A DNA stretch of 64,000 nucleotides from Pseudomonas sp. Seg1 (lineage in GTDB: Bacteria > Pseudomonadota > Gammaproteobacteria > Pseudomonadales > Pseudomonadaceae). The notes beneath the pieces were generated by a model that had not been told where the DNA came from, made no database searches, and worked only from the letters and a program-made list of their open reading frames with translations. Of this stretch, positions 46,517-54,355 are shown one piece after another. The stretch spans positions 4,311,501 through 4,375,500 of the forward strand of contig NZ_AP021903.1 in the NCBI RefSeq assembly GCF_018326005.1, in the 5' to 3' direction. Position 1 is the stretch's first letter. Every line of letters begins with the position of its first letter. A program made the position numbers and the translations under genes.

Positions 46517-47329
46517 ATGACGGACTGGCTGCTGGATCAGGTCTTTGCCTTCAACGGGCGACAAGTACGCCATGCCGTGCGCGGCGACGGTCCACCGCTG
46601 GTATTTGTGCATGGCACGCCGTTTTCGTCGTATGTGTGGCACCGGATCGCCCCGCACTTTTTCGCCACACACCGAGTGCATTATTTTGATCTGCTCGGCT
46701 ACGGGCGTTCTGAACAACCGGACGCGGACGTGTCCCTTGGCGTGCAGAACGAGCTGTTGGCGCAGTTGCTCGATCATTGGAATATCCAGAACCCCGATGT
46801 CGTCGCCCATGATTTTGGTGGTGCCACGGCCCTGCGCACGCACCTGCTCAACGGCAAGGATTACCGCAGCCTGACGCTGATCGATCCGGTGGCGCTGACA
46901 CCTTGGGGCTCACCATTCGTGCAGCATGTACGCCAGCATGAAGCGGCGTTCAGTGGATTGCCCGACTACATCCAGCGCGCCATCGTACCGACCTACATTC
47001 GCGGGGCGATTCATCGCGATATTCCCGATGAAGAACTGGCGCCCTACGTGCAGCCGTGGCTCGGCGACCCGGGGCAAGCGGCGTTCTATCGGCAGATTGC
47101 GCAGATGGACGAGCGTTATACCCGTGAGGCCGAAAACCTGTACCCGAGCATCCGTTGCCCGGTGCAGATTCTCTGGGGTGAAGACGATCAGTGGATTCCC
47201 ATCGAACGGGGTCGTGCCTTGCATCAGATGATCCCCGGATCACAGTTCCACCCCATCGCCAACGCCGGGCACCTCGTCCAGGAAGACGCCCCGGAAGCCA
47301 TCGTCGCCGCCCTGCTGCGCTTTCTCTGA
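46517..47329 (+). CDS. Alpha/beta-hydrolase with Asp nucleophile (dehalogenase- or epoxide-hydrolase-like)
   Basis: 270 residues. HGTPFSSYVWHRI forms the oxyanion loop. The nucleophile elbow reads DVVAHDFGG, placing Asp99 where lipases and esterases have Ser. The acid is in WGEDDQWIP (Asp223/224) and the base in NAGHLVQED (His252). An Asp nucleophile is typical of haloalkane and fluoroacetate dehalogenases and of epoxide hydrolases, which form an alkyl-enzyme ester. The sequence alone does not separate these activities. AAGAGGAC precedes the ATG. It is a single gene. Confidence 0.85.
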   Translation: MTDWLLDQVFAFNGRQVRHAVRGDGPPLVFVHGTPFSSYVWHRIAPHFFATHRVHYFDLLGYGRSEQPDADVSLGVQNELLAQLLDHWNIQNPDVVAHDFGGATALRTHLLNGKDYRSLTLIDPVALTPWGSPFVQHVRQHEAAFSGLPDYIQRAIVPTYIRGAIHRDIPDEELAPYVQPWLGDPGQAAFYRQIAQMDERYTREAENLYPSIRCPVQILWGEDDQWIPIERGRALHQMIPGSQFHPIANAGHLVQEDAPEAIVAALLRFL

Positions 47330-47353
47330 CAGCTCCCAAACGCCCCTGACACC

Positions 47354-47465
47354 GATCGTTCCCACGCTCTGCGTGGGAATGCCTCAACGGACGCTCCGCG
47401 TTCGGCTTTGGAGTGGGACGCGGAGCGTCCCGGGCTGCATCCCCACGCGGAGCGTGGGAACGATC
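47354..47465. repeat. Intergenic inverted repeat (GATCGTTCCCACGCTC type)
   Basis: Second copy of the repeat at 37940: CGATCGTTCCCACGCTCTGC with nested inner arms. The rest of the 306-bp gap before codB holds only a fragment of the GGTCGCAGCC-type repeat near 47470. Confidence 0.9.
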
Positions 47466-47635
47466 AACCAAAAGATCGCAGCCTTTGGCAGCTCCTGCAT
47501 GGTGCTTCTGTGTGTTCAAGTGCACTGCTTTCGGGCCGAATATCGCTGTCTCGTCTATACATACCCGCAACTCCCGGTTTGGCACGACCACTGCAACCTC
47601 CCCCGCGTCTTCCCTCTCCCGCAAAGGACCGCCCC

Positions 47636-48907
47636 ATGACGCAGAACGATCCCGGCAACGATTACCCCCTCAGCGAAGTCCCGATGCACGCGCGAAAAGG
47701 CCTGGCCTCGACCGCCATGGTGTTACTGGGATTCACGTTTTTCACCGCGACCATGTTTGCCGGCGGCAAGCTCGGCGTGGCCTTCAGTTTCGGCGAGATG
47801 ATGGCGGTGATCATCGTCGGCAATCTGCTGCTAGGTTTGTACGCGGCAGGTTTGGGTTACATCGCTTTCAAAAGCGGCCTCAACTCGGTGCTGATGGGGC
47901 GTTTCTGCTTCGGTGAGGTCGGCAGCAAGCTCAGTGACCTGATCCTCGGCTTCACCCAGATCGGCTGGTACGCCTGGGGCACCGCGACGGCAGCGGTCGT
48001 GCTCGGCAAATATTTTGATCTGGATGAAGGCACCGTGCTCGGCCTGATGGTGCTCTTTGGCCTGGTGTTCTGCGCCACGGCGTACGTCGGTTATCGTGGT
48101 TTGGAGATTCTGTCGTATATCGCGGTACCAGCGATGATGTTGCTGCTGATGCTGTCGATGTGGGTGGCGACGGTGAAGGTCGGTGGCTTCGAAGGTTTGC
48201 TCAGCGTCGTGCCGAGCGGTTCGCTGGACTGGTCGACCGCGATCACCCTGGTGTTCGGCACCTTTGTCAGCGGAGCCACGCAAGCGACCAATTGGACGCG
48301 TTTCTCGCGCTCGGCGCGGGTGGTGGTGCTGGCCAGCCTGATCGGTTTCTTTATCGGCAACGGTTTGATGGTGCTGATCGGCGCGTACGGCGCCATCGTC
48401 TATCAGCAGCCGGATGTGGTTGAAGTGTTGCTGCTGCAAGGTTTCGCCATGGCCGCGATGGCAATGTTGTTGCTGAACATCTGGAGCACCCAAGACAACA
48501 CCATCTACAACTTCGCCGTCGCTGGCTGCAATCTGCTGCGCACTGGGAGACGAAAAACGGTGACCCTCGCTGGCGCGGTGATCGGCACCCTGCTCGCCTT
48601 GTTGGGCATGTACGACATGCTGGTGCCGTATCTGATTTTGCTTGGTACGGTGATTCCACCGATTGGCGGGGTGATCATGGCCGACTTCTTCTACCGCTGG
48701 CGCGGCCACTACCCACGCCTGGCCGACGCACGGCTGCCGGCGTTCAACTGGCCGGGACTCGGAGCTTACGGGGTCGGCACGGTTGCCGCGTTCAGTTCGC
48801 CGTGGGTCGCGCCGCTGGTAGGCATTGCCGCTGCCGCGCTAACGTATGTCATCGTCACCGGCCTGCTCGGCGCCCGCCGCGCCAGCGCGCCACTACAAGA
48901 CCTATAA
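47636..48907 (+). CDS. codB: Cytosine permease
   Basis: 423 residues with about 12 hydrophobic helices; member of the NCS1 nucleobase transporter family. The ATG at 47636 (after AAAGGA) gives the usual start PLSEVPMHARKGLASTAMVL; a longer open frame upstream crosses a repeat. Family motifs include GWYAWGTATAAVVLGKYF, GATQATNWTRFSRSA and LLNIWSTQDNTIYNFAVAG. It imports cytosine through the inner membrane for the deaminase encoded 14 bases downstream. Confidence 0.93.
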   Translation: MTQNDPGNDYPLSEVPMHARKGLASTAMVLLGFTFFTATMFAGGKLGVAFSFGEMMAVIIVGNLLLGLYAAGLGYIAFKSGLNSVLMGRFCFGEVGSKLSDLILGFTQIGWYAWGTATAAVVLGKYFDLDEGTVLGLMVLFGLVFCATAYVGYRGLEILSYIAVPAMMLLLMLSMWVATVKVGGFEGLLSVVPSGSLDWSTAITLVFGTFVSGATQATNWTRFSRSARVVVLASLIGFFIGNGLMVLIGAYGAIVYQQPDVVEVLLLQGFAMAAMAMLLLNIWSTQDNTIYNFAVAGCNLLRTGRRKTVTLAGAVIGTLLALLGMYDMLVPYLILLGTVIPPIGGVIMADFFYRWRGHYPRLADARLPAFNWPGLGAYGVGTVAAFSSPWVAPLVGIAAAALTYVIVTGLLGARRASAPLQDL

Positions 48908-48921
48908 GAAGGATTCGCCTG

Positions 48922-50169
48922 ATGCACATCATCAACGCCCGACTGCGCAACCAGGACGGTTTGCACGAATTGCACCTTGAAGACGGGCTGATCCGCAGCA
49001 TCGCCCGCCAGACCGAAGCCCCTACCCTGGGCCCAGACGACCTCGACGCCAGCGGCAACCTGGTAGTGCCGCCCTTCGTCGAACCGCACATCCACCTCGA
49101 CGCCACCCTCACCGCCGGCGAACCGCGCTGGAACATGAGCGGCACGCTGTTCGAAGGCATCGAGTGCTGGGGCGAGCGCAAGGTCACCATCACCGAAGAA
49201 GACACCAAGACCCGCGCCAAGAAAACCATTCAGACCCTGGCCGCCCACGGTATCCAGCATGTGCGCACGCATGTCGATGTCACCGACCCGCAACTCACCG
49301 CACTCAAAGCCATGCTCGAAGTGCGCGAGGAGAGCCGTCACCTGATCGACCTGCAAATCGTCGCGTTCCCGCAGGAAGGCATCGAGTCGTTCCGCAACGG
49401 CCGTGAGCTGATGGAAGAAGCGATCCGCATGGGCGCCGACGTGGTTGGCGGGATCCCGCATTTCGAATACACCCGTGATCAAGGCGTCAGCTCGGTGAAG
49501 TTCCTGATGGACCTGGCCGAACGCACCGGTTGCCTGGTCGATGTGCATTGCGACGAAACCGATGATCCGCATTCACGCTTTCTCGAAGTGCTCGCCGAAG
49601 AAGCGCGCAGCCGTGACATGGGCGCCCTCGTCACCGCCAGCCACACCACGGCGATGGGCTCTTACGACAACGCCTACTGCGCAAAACTGTTCCGTCTTCT
49701 CGGCCATTCCGGGATCAGTTTTGTGTCCTGCCCGACCGAGAGCATTCACCTGCAAGGACGCTTCGACAACTTCCCAAAACGCCGTGGCGTGACCCGCGTC
49801 AACGAGCTGCTCGAAGCCGGGATGAACGTGTGTTTCGGCCAGGATTCCATCGTCGATCCGTGGTACCCGCTGGGCAACGGCAACATCCTGCGCGTGCTCG
49901 AAGCCGGGCTGCACATCTGCCACATGCTCGGCTACCGCAACCTGCAAAGTGCGCTGGATCTGGTGACCGACAACAGCGCCAAAGCCATGCACCTGGGCGA
50001 GCGTTACGGGCTGGAACAGGGCCGCCCGGCGAACCTGCTGATTCTGTCGGCGGACAGCGATTACGAGGTGATCCGCAGCCAGGGCCTGCCGCTGTATTCG
50101 ATTCGCGGTGGTGAGGTGTTGATGAAGCGGCAGATGCCGGTGGTGGAGTTCAGTACCAATCTGAGCTGA
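48922..50169 (+). CDS. codA: Cytosine deaminase
   Basis: 415 residues. Converts cytosine to uracil and ammonia in the cytoplasm. Amidohydrolase fold: metal ligands in EPHIHLD (His56, His58), a further His in VDVHCDETDD, and Asp in FGQDSIVDPW; the E. coli-type substrate Gln/Glu stretch VAFPQEGIES is also present. The ATG at 48922 follows AAGAAGGA, 14 bases after the codB stop, so the pair is the classical codBA salvage operon. Confidence 0.95.
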   Translation: MHIINARLRNQDGLHELHLEDGLIRSIARQTEAPTLGPDDLDASGNLVVPPFVEPHIHLDATLTAGEPRWNMSGTLFEGIECWGERKVTITEEDTKTRAKKTIQTLAAHGIQHVRTHVDVTDPQLTALKAMLEVREESRHLIDLQIVAFPQEGIESFRNGRELMEEAIRMGADVVGGIPHFEYTRDQGVSSVKFLMDLAERTGCLVDVHCDETDDPHSRFLEVLAEEARSRDMGALVTASHTTAMGSYDNAYCAKLFRLLGHSGISFVSCPTESIHLQGRFDNFPKRRGVTRVNELLEAGMNVCFGQDSIVDPWYPLGNGNILRVLEAGLHICHMLGYRNLQSALDLVTDNSAKAMHLGERYGLEQGRPANLLILSADSDYEVIRSQGLPLYSIRGGEVLMKRQMPVVEFSTNLS

Positions 50170-50195
50170 AAATGTTGTCGGGGCTTACGGCCTTA

Positions 50196-50290
50196 TCGCC
50201 GGCAAGCCAGCTCCCACAATGATTTGTGATGGACAGGAAGCCCATGTTCAATACAAACCCTGTGGGAAGCTGGCTTGCCAGCGATGGCGG
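50196..50290. repeat. REP pair (outward arrangement)
   Basis: CGCCGGCAAGCCAGCTCCCA and TGGGAAGCTGGCTTGCCAGC; the second arm has an extra A. It lies between the converging codA and DapF-like genes. Confidence 0.85.
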
Positions 50291-50298
50291 CCTGGAGT

Positions 50299-51279
50299 TC
50301 AGCTCATGAGCTGAGCCGTACCGAATAATCTGACTCGCACTAATTCTCCCTGCTCTTCCTCAAGCAAAATCGGCGCAGTGCCACCGGGCATTACAACCTG
50401 CACCTCTCCTGCATCGACCCAACCGACCCGCCACGCGGCCGAGGCCACTGCGCTGGCGCTGGTGCCGGAGGACGCCGTCGGGCCTTCGCCGCGCTCAAAC
50501 ACACGCGCGACGATACGTTGCTTTGATTCGCGCACGGCCCATTGCAGATTGATGCCCGCCGGGCAGGGTTGTCCGGCGCCGGTCGGCATGGCGTAGGCGA
50601 TTCGGGTCAGGTCTTCGTTCAGTGGTGATTCACGCATTCTCTCGTTAGTGGGCAACGCGGTCTTGTCGCCGAGCAGTGTCACGCAATGCGGATTGCCGAT
50701 GCGTACGAACTGGCTGTGGGTCCATGCGGGATCGAGTTGCGCCAAGGGTTGCACATGACTCACCTCCCGACCGTTTAAGTCGACACTTTCGACGTTCTGC
50801 GCGCCCACGCAAAACGGCCCGAAACCGGGCTGACCGAGATCCAGCCAAAAACCTTTCATCCCTTCTACCTCGGCAGGTTTCACCGAGGTCTCCACCGGTT
50901 GACCCTTGTCATGATGCACGCGCAACAGTGCGCCCTCCTCCGGCAGTAAACCTTGCTCGGTCAGCGCCTGAGAAAAAATCGTCAGGCCGTTGCCACTGCG
51001 CTCGGCAAGCGTGCCGTCGGTGTTGACGATCAACACGTCAAAGGGCGGCGAGGTCTGGAAAGGGCCGATCAGCAGGCCGTCACTGCGGTGGGATTTGCTG
51101 TTCGCGGGCCGTTGACCTTCGGGCCAGTCACAGCAGAGTGCTACGGCCAAATGGCTCCACGTTTGTCGCAATGACGCGCAAGCGGCGGCACTCGCGGCCA
51201 GATCGATACCTGCCCCGCGCAGCGCTTCGGGCGAAACCACGCCATAGATATTGCCCCGTGCGTTGTAGAACTGCGTCAT
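50299..51279 (-). CDS. Diaminopimelate-epimerase-fold protein lacking both catalytic cysteines
   Basis: 326 residues, longer than the roughly 275 of DapF. It keeps the two halves of the DapF fold and both glycine-rich active-site loops, but the first reads NTDGTLAERSGNG (Ser95 where DapF has Cys) and the second ERGEGPTASSGTS (Ser271 for Cys). DapF uses the two cysteines as acid and base, so ordinary epimerase activity is not expected. Substrate-contact stretches such as RIGNPHCV are retained. It may be a related isomerase with another substrate, or a binding protein. A housekeeping dapF should exist elsewhere. It is alone, between REP pairs. Confidence 0.8.
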   Translation of the reverse strand: MTQFYNARGNIYGVVSPEALRGAGIDLAASAAACASLRQTWSHLAVALCCDWPEGQRPANSKSHRSDGLLIGPFQTSPPFDVLIVNTDGTLAERSGNGLTIFSQALTEQGLLPEEGALLRVHHDKGQPVETSVKPAEVEGMKGFWLDLGQPGFGPFCVGAQNVESVDLNGREVSHVQPLAQLDPAWTHSQFVRIGNPHCVTLLGDKTALPTNERMRESPLNEDLTRIAYAMPTGAGQPCPAGINLQWAVRESKQRIVARVFERGEGPTASSGTSASAVASAAWRVGWVDAGEVQVVMPGGTAPILLEEEQGELVRVRLFGTAQLMS

Positions 51280-51331
51280 GAACCGGCTCTCGTTTTCGAA
51301 TATCCAAAGGCGCCACTGTAAAACGCAATCC

Positions 51332-51424
51332 CTTGTGGGAGCGAGCCTGCTCGCGAAAGCGCGGGGTCAGGCAACATTTTTTCTGACTGAAATACCGCTT
51401 TCGCGAGCAGGCTCGCTCCCACAG
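51332..51424. repeat. REP pair (GAGCCTGCTCGCGA subtype)
   Basis: TTGTGGGAGCGAGCCTGCTC and GAGCAGGCTCGCTCCCACAG as inverted arms, in the divergent region between the DapF-like gene and the MFS gene. Confidence 0.9.
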
Positions 51425-51521
51425 GTTAGGATGTCGACTGCACAGCCCCGAGACCTGCGATCGAACCTCGACGCACAATCACTGTCCTTCGGGGACGCGA
51501 TGTTTTTTGCCAAGGATTGAT

Positions 51522-52673
51522 ATGACCAGCCTCACTTCCCAAGACACCTTCGTCCCCGGACGCCTGCAACAGATGTCTACGCGCATCGCCTTCTTCATCG
51601 CCGGACTCGGCATTGCCGCGTGGGCGCCACTGGTGCCGTACGCCAAGGCCCGGGCCGGGCTCGATGAGGGCACGTTGGGTCTGTTGCTTTTGTGTCTGGG
51701 GGTCGGTTCGATTCTGGCGATGCCCATGGCGGGGATTCTTGCGACCCGGTTCGGCTGTCGTCGGGTCGCCACCGGTGGCACCTTGCTGATCTGCGCGGCG
51801 TTGCCATTGCTGGCGACGGTGTCGTCGATCCCGGCGCTGATCGCCACGCTGTTCATGTTCGGCGCCGGGCTCGGCACGGTGGATTCGACGGTGAACCTGC
51901 AAGCGGTGATCGTCGAGCGCGCCAGCGGCAAGAACATGATGTCGGGCTTTCACGGCTTGTTCAGTCTGGGCGGGATTGTCGGCGCGGCGGGCGTGAGTGC
52001 CCTGCTCGGCCTCGGCCTGTCACCGCTGGGTGCGATGCTGGTGGTGGTGGCCGTGCTGATTGCCGCGTTGTTCAAATGCGTGCCGCACATGTTGCCCTAC
52101 GGCAGTGAAAGCTCGGGCCCGGCGTTCGCGGTGCCTCACGGCATCGTGCTGTTTATCGGTGGGATGTGCTTCATCGTGTTCCTCACCGAAGGCGCGGCGC
52201 TGGACTGGAGTGCGGTGTTTCTGGCGCAGGAACGTGGGATCGACACGGCGTATGCGGGGTTGGGTTACGCGGCATTTGCCCTGACCATGACGGCTGGGCG
52301 CTTGATGGGTGACCGGATTGTGCGGATTGTCGGTGCGACGCGGATCATTTTGTTTGGCGGTCTGTTGGCCGCGGCCGGGCTGTTTCTGGCGACGTTCGCG
52401 CCGAGCTGGGAAGCCGCGCTGGTCGGTTATGCGCTGGTCGGTGCGGGATGCTCGAATATCGTGCCGGTGCTGTATACGGCAGTGGGCAAGCAGACGGTGA
52501 TGCCGGAGAGTATTGCGGTGCCGGCGATTACGACGTTGGGTTATGCGGGGATTCTGGCGGGGCCGGCGGTGATTGGGTTTGTTGCGCATGCGAGCAGTTT
52601 GAGTTTTGCTTTTGGGCTGATGGCGGTGTTGCTGGTGGCGGTGGCTATTGGTGGGAAGGTGTTGAGGGTCTGA
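51522..52673 (+). CDS. MFS transporter (YbjJ-like)
   Basis: 383 residues, 12 hydrophobic helices. The ATG at 51522 is preceded by AAGGATT; a TTG five codons upstream is less likely. Family features: RIAFFIAGLGIAAWAPLVPY as helix 1, GILATRFGCRR as the loop 2-3 motif, NLQAVIVERASGKNMMSGFH, and the second-half repeat AGRLMGDRIVRIVG. Close relatives are inner-membrane transporters of unknown substrate. No operon partner is near. Confidence 0.88.
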   Translation: MTSLTSQDTFVPGRLQQMSTRIAFFIAGLGIAAWAPLVPYAKARAGLDEGTLGLLLLCLGVGSILAMPMAGILATRFGCRRVATGGTLLICAALPLLATVSSIPALIATLFMFGAGLGTVDSTVNLQAVIVERASGKNMMSGFHGLFSLGGIVGAAGVSALLGLGLSPLGAMLVVVAVLIAALFKCVPHMLPYGSESSGPAFAVPHGIVLFIGGMCFIVFLTEGAALDWSAVFLAQERGIDTAYAGLGYAAFALTMTAGRLMGDRIVRIVGATRIILFGGLLAAAGLFLATFAPSWEAALVGYALVGAGCSNIVPVLYTAVGKQTVMPESIAVPAITTLGYAGILAGPAVIGFVAHASSLSFAFGLMAVLLVAVAIGGKVLRV

Positions 52674-52679
52674 ATCGTT

Positions 52680-52992
52680 GGGGGGTTTGGGGTTTGGGGT
52701 TTGGGGTTGTGAGCATATCCGGTGCTGCGGGTGTTGCTGATTAGGGTTCCGCCCTTACGGCGGGTCACTTTTGGCAAACGCCCCAAAAGTAACCAAAAGG
52801 GCTGCTCCCTGACGTACGGCACTTCGCCTAGGCTCAGTGTTCCCTCGCTACGGCGTCCATCCGGGGGCATCGCCTCCGGTTTGCTTCGCTGCACCTCCTC
52901 TCGATGTGTTTGGCTTCGCCAAACGGCGCTGCGCGCCGACCCCGGATGAACACCTCCGCTCGGCCTGCCGATGGGGCTGAAGATCAAGAGCA
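52680..52992 (+). repeat. Dispersed 300-bp repeat, family Q (copy C)
   Basis: Begins with a tract of four GGGGTTT-like units, then CATATCCGGTGCTGCGGG, and follows copy A (31524-31825) almost base for base through to GGCTGAAGATCAAGAGCAGG. The 566 bases from 52674 to 53239 hold only repeats and the prophage end. Confidence 0.88.
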
Positions 52993-53050
52993 GGATCAAC
53001 AGCCAGATCAAGAGCCAAATCAAGAGCCAAATCAAGAGCCAAATCAAGAA
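52993..53050. repeat. 12-bp tandem repeat tail of copy C
   Basis: Four to five copies of AAATCAAGAGCC, attached at the same point of family Q where copy A carries its CAAAGC array. Confidence 0.9.
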
Positions 53051-53122
53051 CCCCTCACCCTAGCCCTCTCCCGGAGGGAGAGGGGACTGACCGAGGTGTT
53101 TGGGAGAGCTACGCCGACATGA
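53051..53122 (+). repeat. Dispersed palindromic repeat, family P (copy 3, truncated)
   Basis: CCCCTCACCCTAGCCCTCTC, then GAGAGGGGACTGACCGAGGT and ACGCCGACATGA. It then departs from copies 1 and 2, exactly where the prophage end is proposed. Confidence 0.75.
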
Positions 53123-53239
53123 TGATGCCGCGCGCGTAAAGCTTGGGCCTTAGCGCGCGGTATTTGTAGGTGGATTCTTTTGCACTGGGTGCAATGGAAT
53201 TGCAGGATGGTAGCGGGAACTGGGTTCCCGCTGGTGGGG

Positions 53240-54091
53240 TTAGTTGGCTTTTATTAGTTTTTCGGCGATCCATTGGGCGATTTGCGGGACGACGGCGTTT
53301 CCGGCAGCGAAAGCTTCTGCAAGGTTGGACGCATCCAGTCCGAGGCAAAGCCCATCATGTTCAGACGCTCGCTGCCGCTCAGCCATCTGATGCCATCCGT
53401 TCGGGTGAGCGACGAAAGTGGTACAGCCCATAGCGATTTGGGAGCCGGCTTTGTTTGCCAATAAAGTATTGGCAGCCCATGCATCCGCGGGGCGTGGCCA
53501 TTGCTGCGACTGAGACGCTGGAGGTATTGCTTCCACTGGCGCGGCGTCAGCCAGCAGCTCGATGGGGGGCATTCGTTGATGACCTGCGACCAGGAATATT
53601 CGACGACGTTGTTGGGGGACTCCGAAATATTGAGCATTAAGCACTCGCCAGCATCCCACATACCCGCTGTCCGCAAGGGCCCGGATGACTGTTTCAAAGT
53701 CTTGGCTATCGTTGATAGCGAGCAGGTTAACGACGTTCTCAAGCACCACCCAGCGAGGTTGTGTCTCTTGGAGGATGCGTATGACTTGCCAAAACAGGCC
53801 GCTGCGTTCGCCGCGTAGGCCCCGGGTGTTTTGGTTGCCGGGGCGGCTGCCGGCGATGCTGATGTCTTGGCAGGGAAACCCTGCGGTGATGACGTCGACG
53901 GGGCTGAGGTTGTGGGCGCCGCAGTGGCGTACGTCTTCGTGCTGGGTGGCGTGTGGAAATCGGTCGGTAAGGACAGCCCGGTTGGTGGGGTTGAGTTCCA
54001 CTTGCCAGGCGGTGCGGTAGCCTGCGTTTTCGAATCCTGCATCAAATCCTCCTATGCCTGCGAACAGGCTTCCGATGGTGGGCTGGGGCAT
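53240..54091 (-). CDS. Phage-type DNA (cytosine-5) methyltransferase
   Basis: 283 residues. Motif I SLFAGIGGFDAGFENAG (8-24), motif IV GFPCQDIS with the catalytic Cys74, motif VI VVLENV (Glu119), motif VIII QRRRIFLV (161-168), motif X AAGNAVVPQIAQWI (262-275). It methylates C5 of cytosine; the target is unknown. No restriction enzyme gene is adjacent, so it is an orphan enzyme that probably protects phage DNA. The start lies inside com (40-base overlap). The target-recognition region is odd: in the next frame the same DNA (about 53310-53405) encodes SGSERLNMMGFASDWM, which looks like motif IX, so a pair of compensating frameshifts is possible. Confidence 0.88.
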   Translation of the reverse strand: MPQPTIGSLFAGIGGFDAGFENAGYRTAWQVELNPTNRAVLTDRFPHATQHEDVRHCGAHNLSPVDVITAGFPCQDISIAGSRPGNQNTRGLRGERSGLFWQVIRILQETQPRWVVLENVVNLLAINDSQDFETVIRALADSGYVGCWRVLNAQYFGVPQQRRRIFLVAGHQRMPPIELLADAAPVEAIPPASQSQQWPRPADAWAANTLLANKAGSQIAMGCTTFVAHPNGWHQMAERQRASEHDGLCLGLDASNLAEAFAAGNAVVPQIAQWIAEKLIKAN

Positions 54092-54252
54092 GTCTGCGCT
54101 CGTGTGGGCAGATGCTCAGGGCATTCGGATAGGAGGCTCGGGGCCTTCAGGTGGTTGAGTGTCCGGCAGCGCGGGCACTTGATTTGTAGGTCGGTGAAGC
54201 CTCGCGCGGTGGCGAGTTTGCGGTGGCACTGGCCACAGCGAATGTCTTGCAT
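54052..54252 (-). CDS. com: Com-family zinc-finger regulator
   Basis: 66 residues. MQDIRCGQCHRKLATARGFT and IKCPRCRTLN give a four-cysteine zinc finger (Cys6, Cys9, Cys26, Cys29), as in Com of phage Mu. Mu Com binds the com-mom mRNA and opens the mom start site for translation. Here com overlaps a cytosine methyltransferase gene instead of mom, with the methyltransferase ATG inside the com frame. GGGA lies upstream of the ATG. The tail is rich in Pro, Ser and Cys. Confidence 0.88.
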   Translation of the reverse strand: MQDIRCGQCHRKLATARGFTDLQIKCPRCRTLNHLKAPSLLSECPEHLPTRAQTCPSPPSEACSQA

Positions 54253-54355
54253 GTTTATGTCCCTTTGGCTGTGGGCCAGCCGTTGTAGGGTGTGTCGGAA
54301 GCCCCTGATCGGTGCATAAGAAACAGTTCCGCGGCTGTTCGCCCGCGCGTAACTT

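Noticed and set aside
53240..54091. A restriction-modification system around the methyltransferase.
   Set aside because: The neighbours are com and a repeat; no endonuclease gene adjoins it. The nuclease-like cargo genes are 3 kb away, beyond structural genes.
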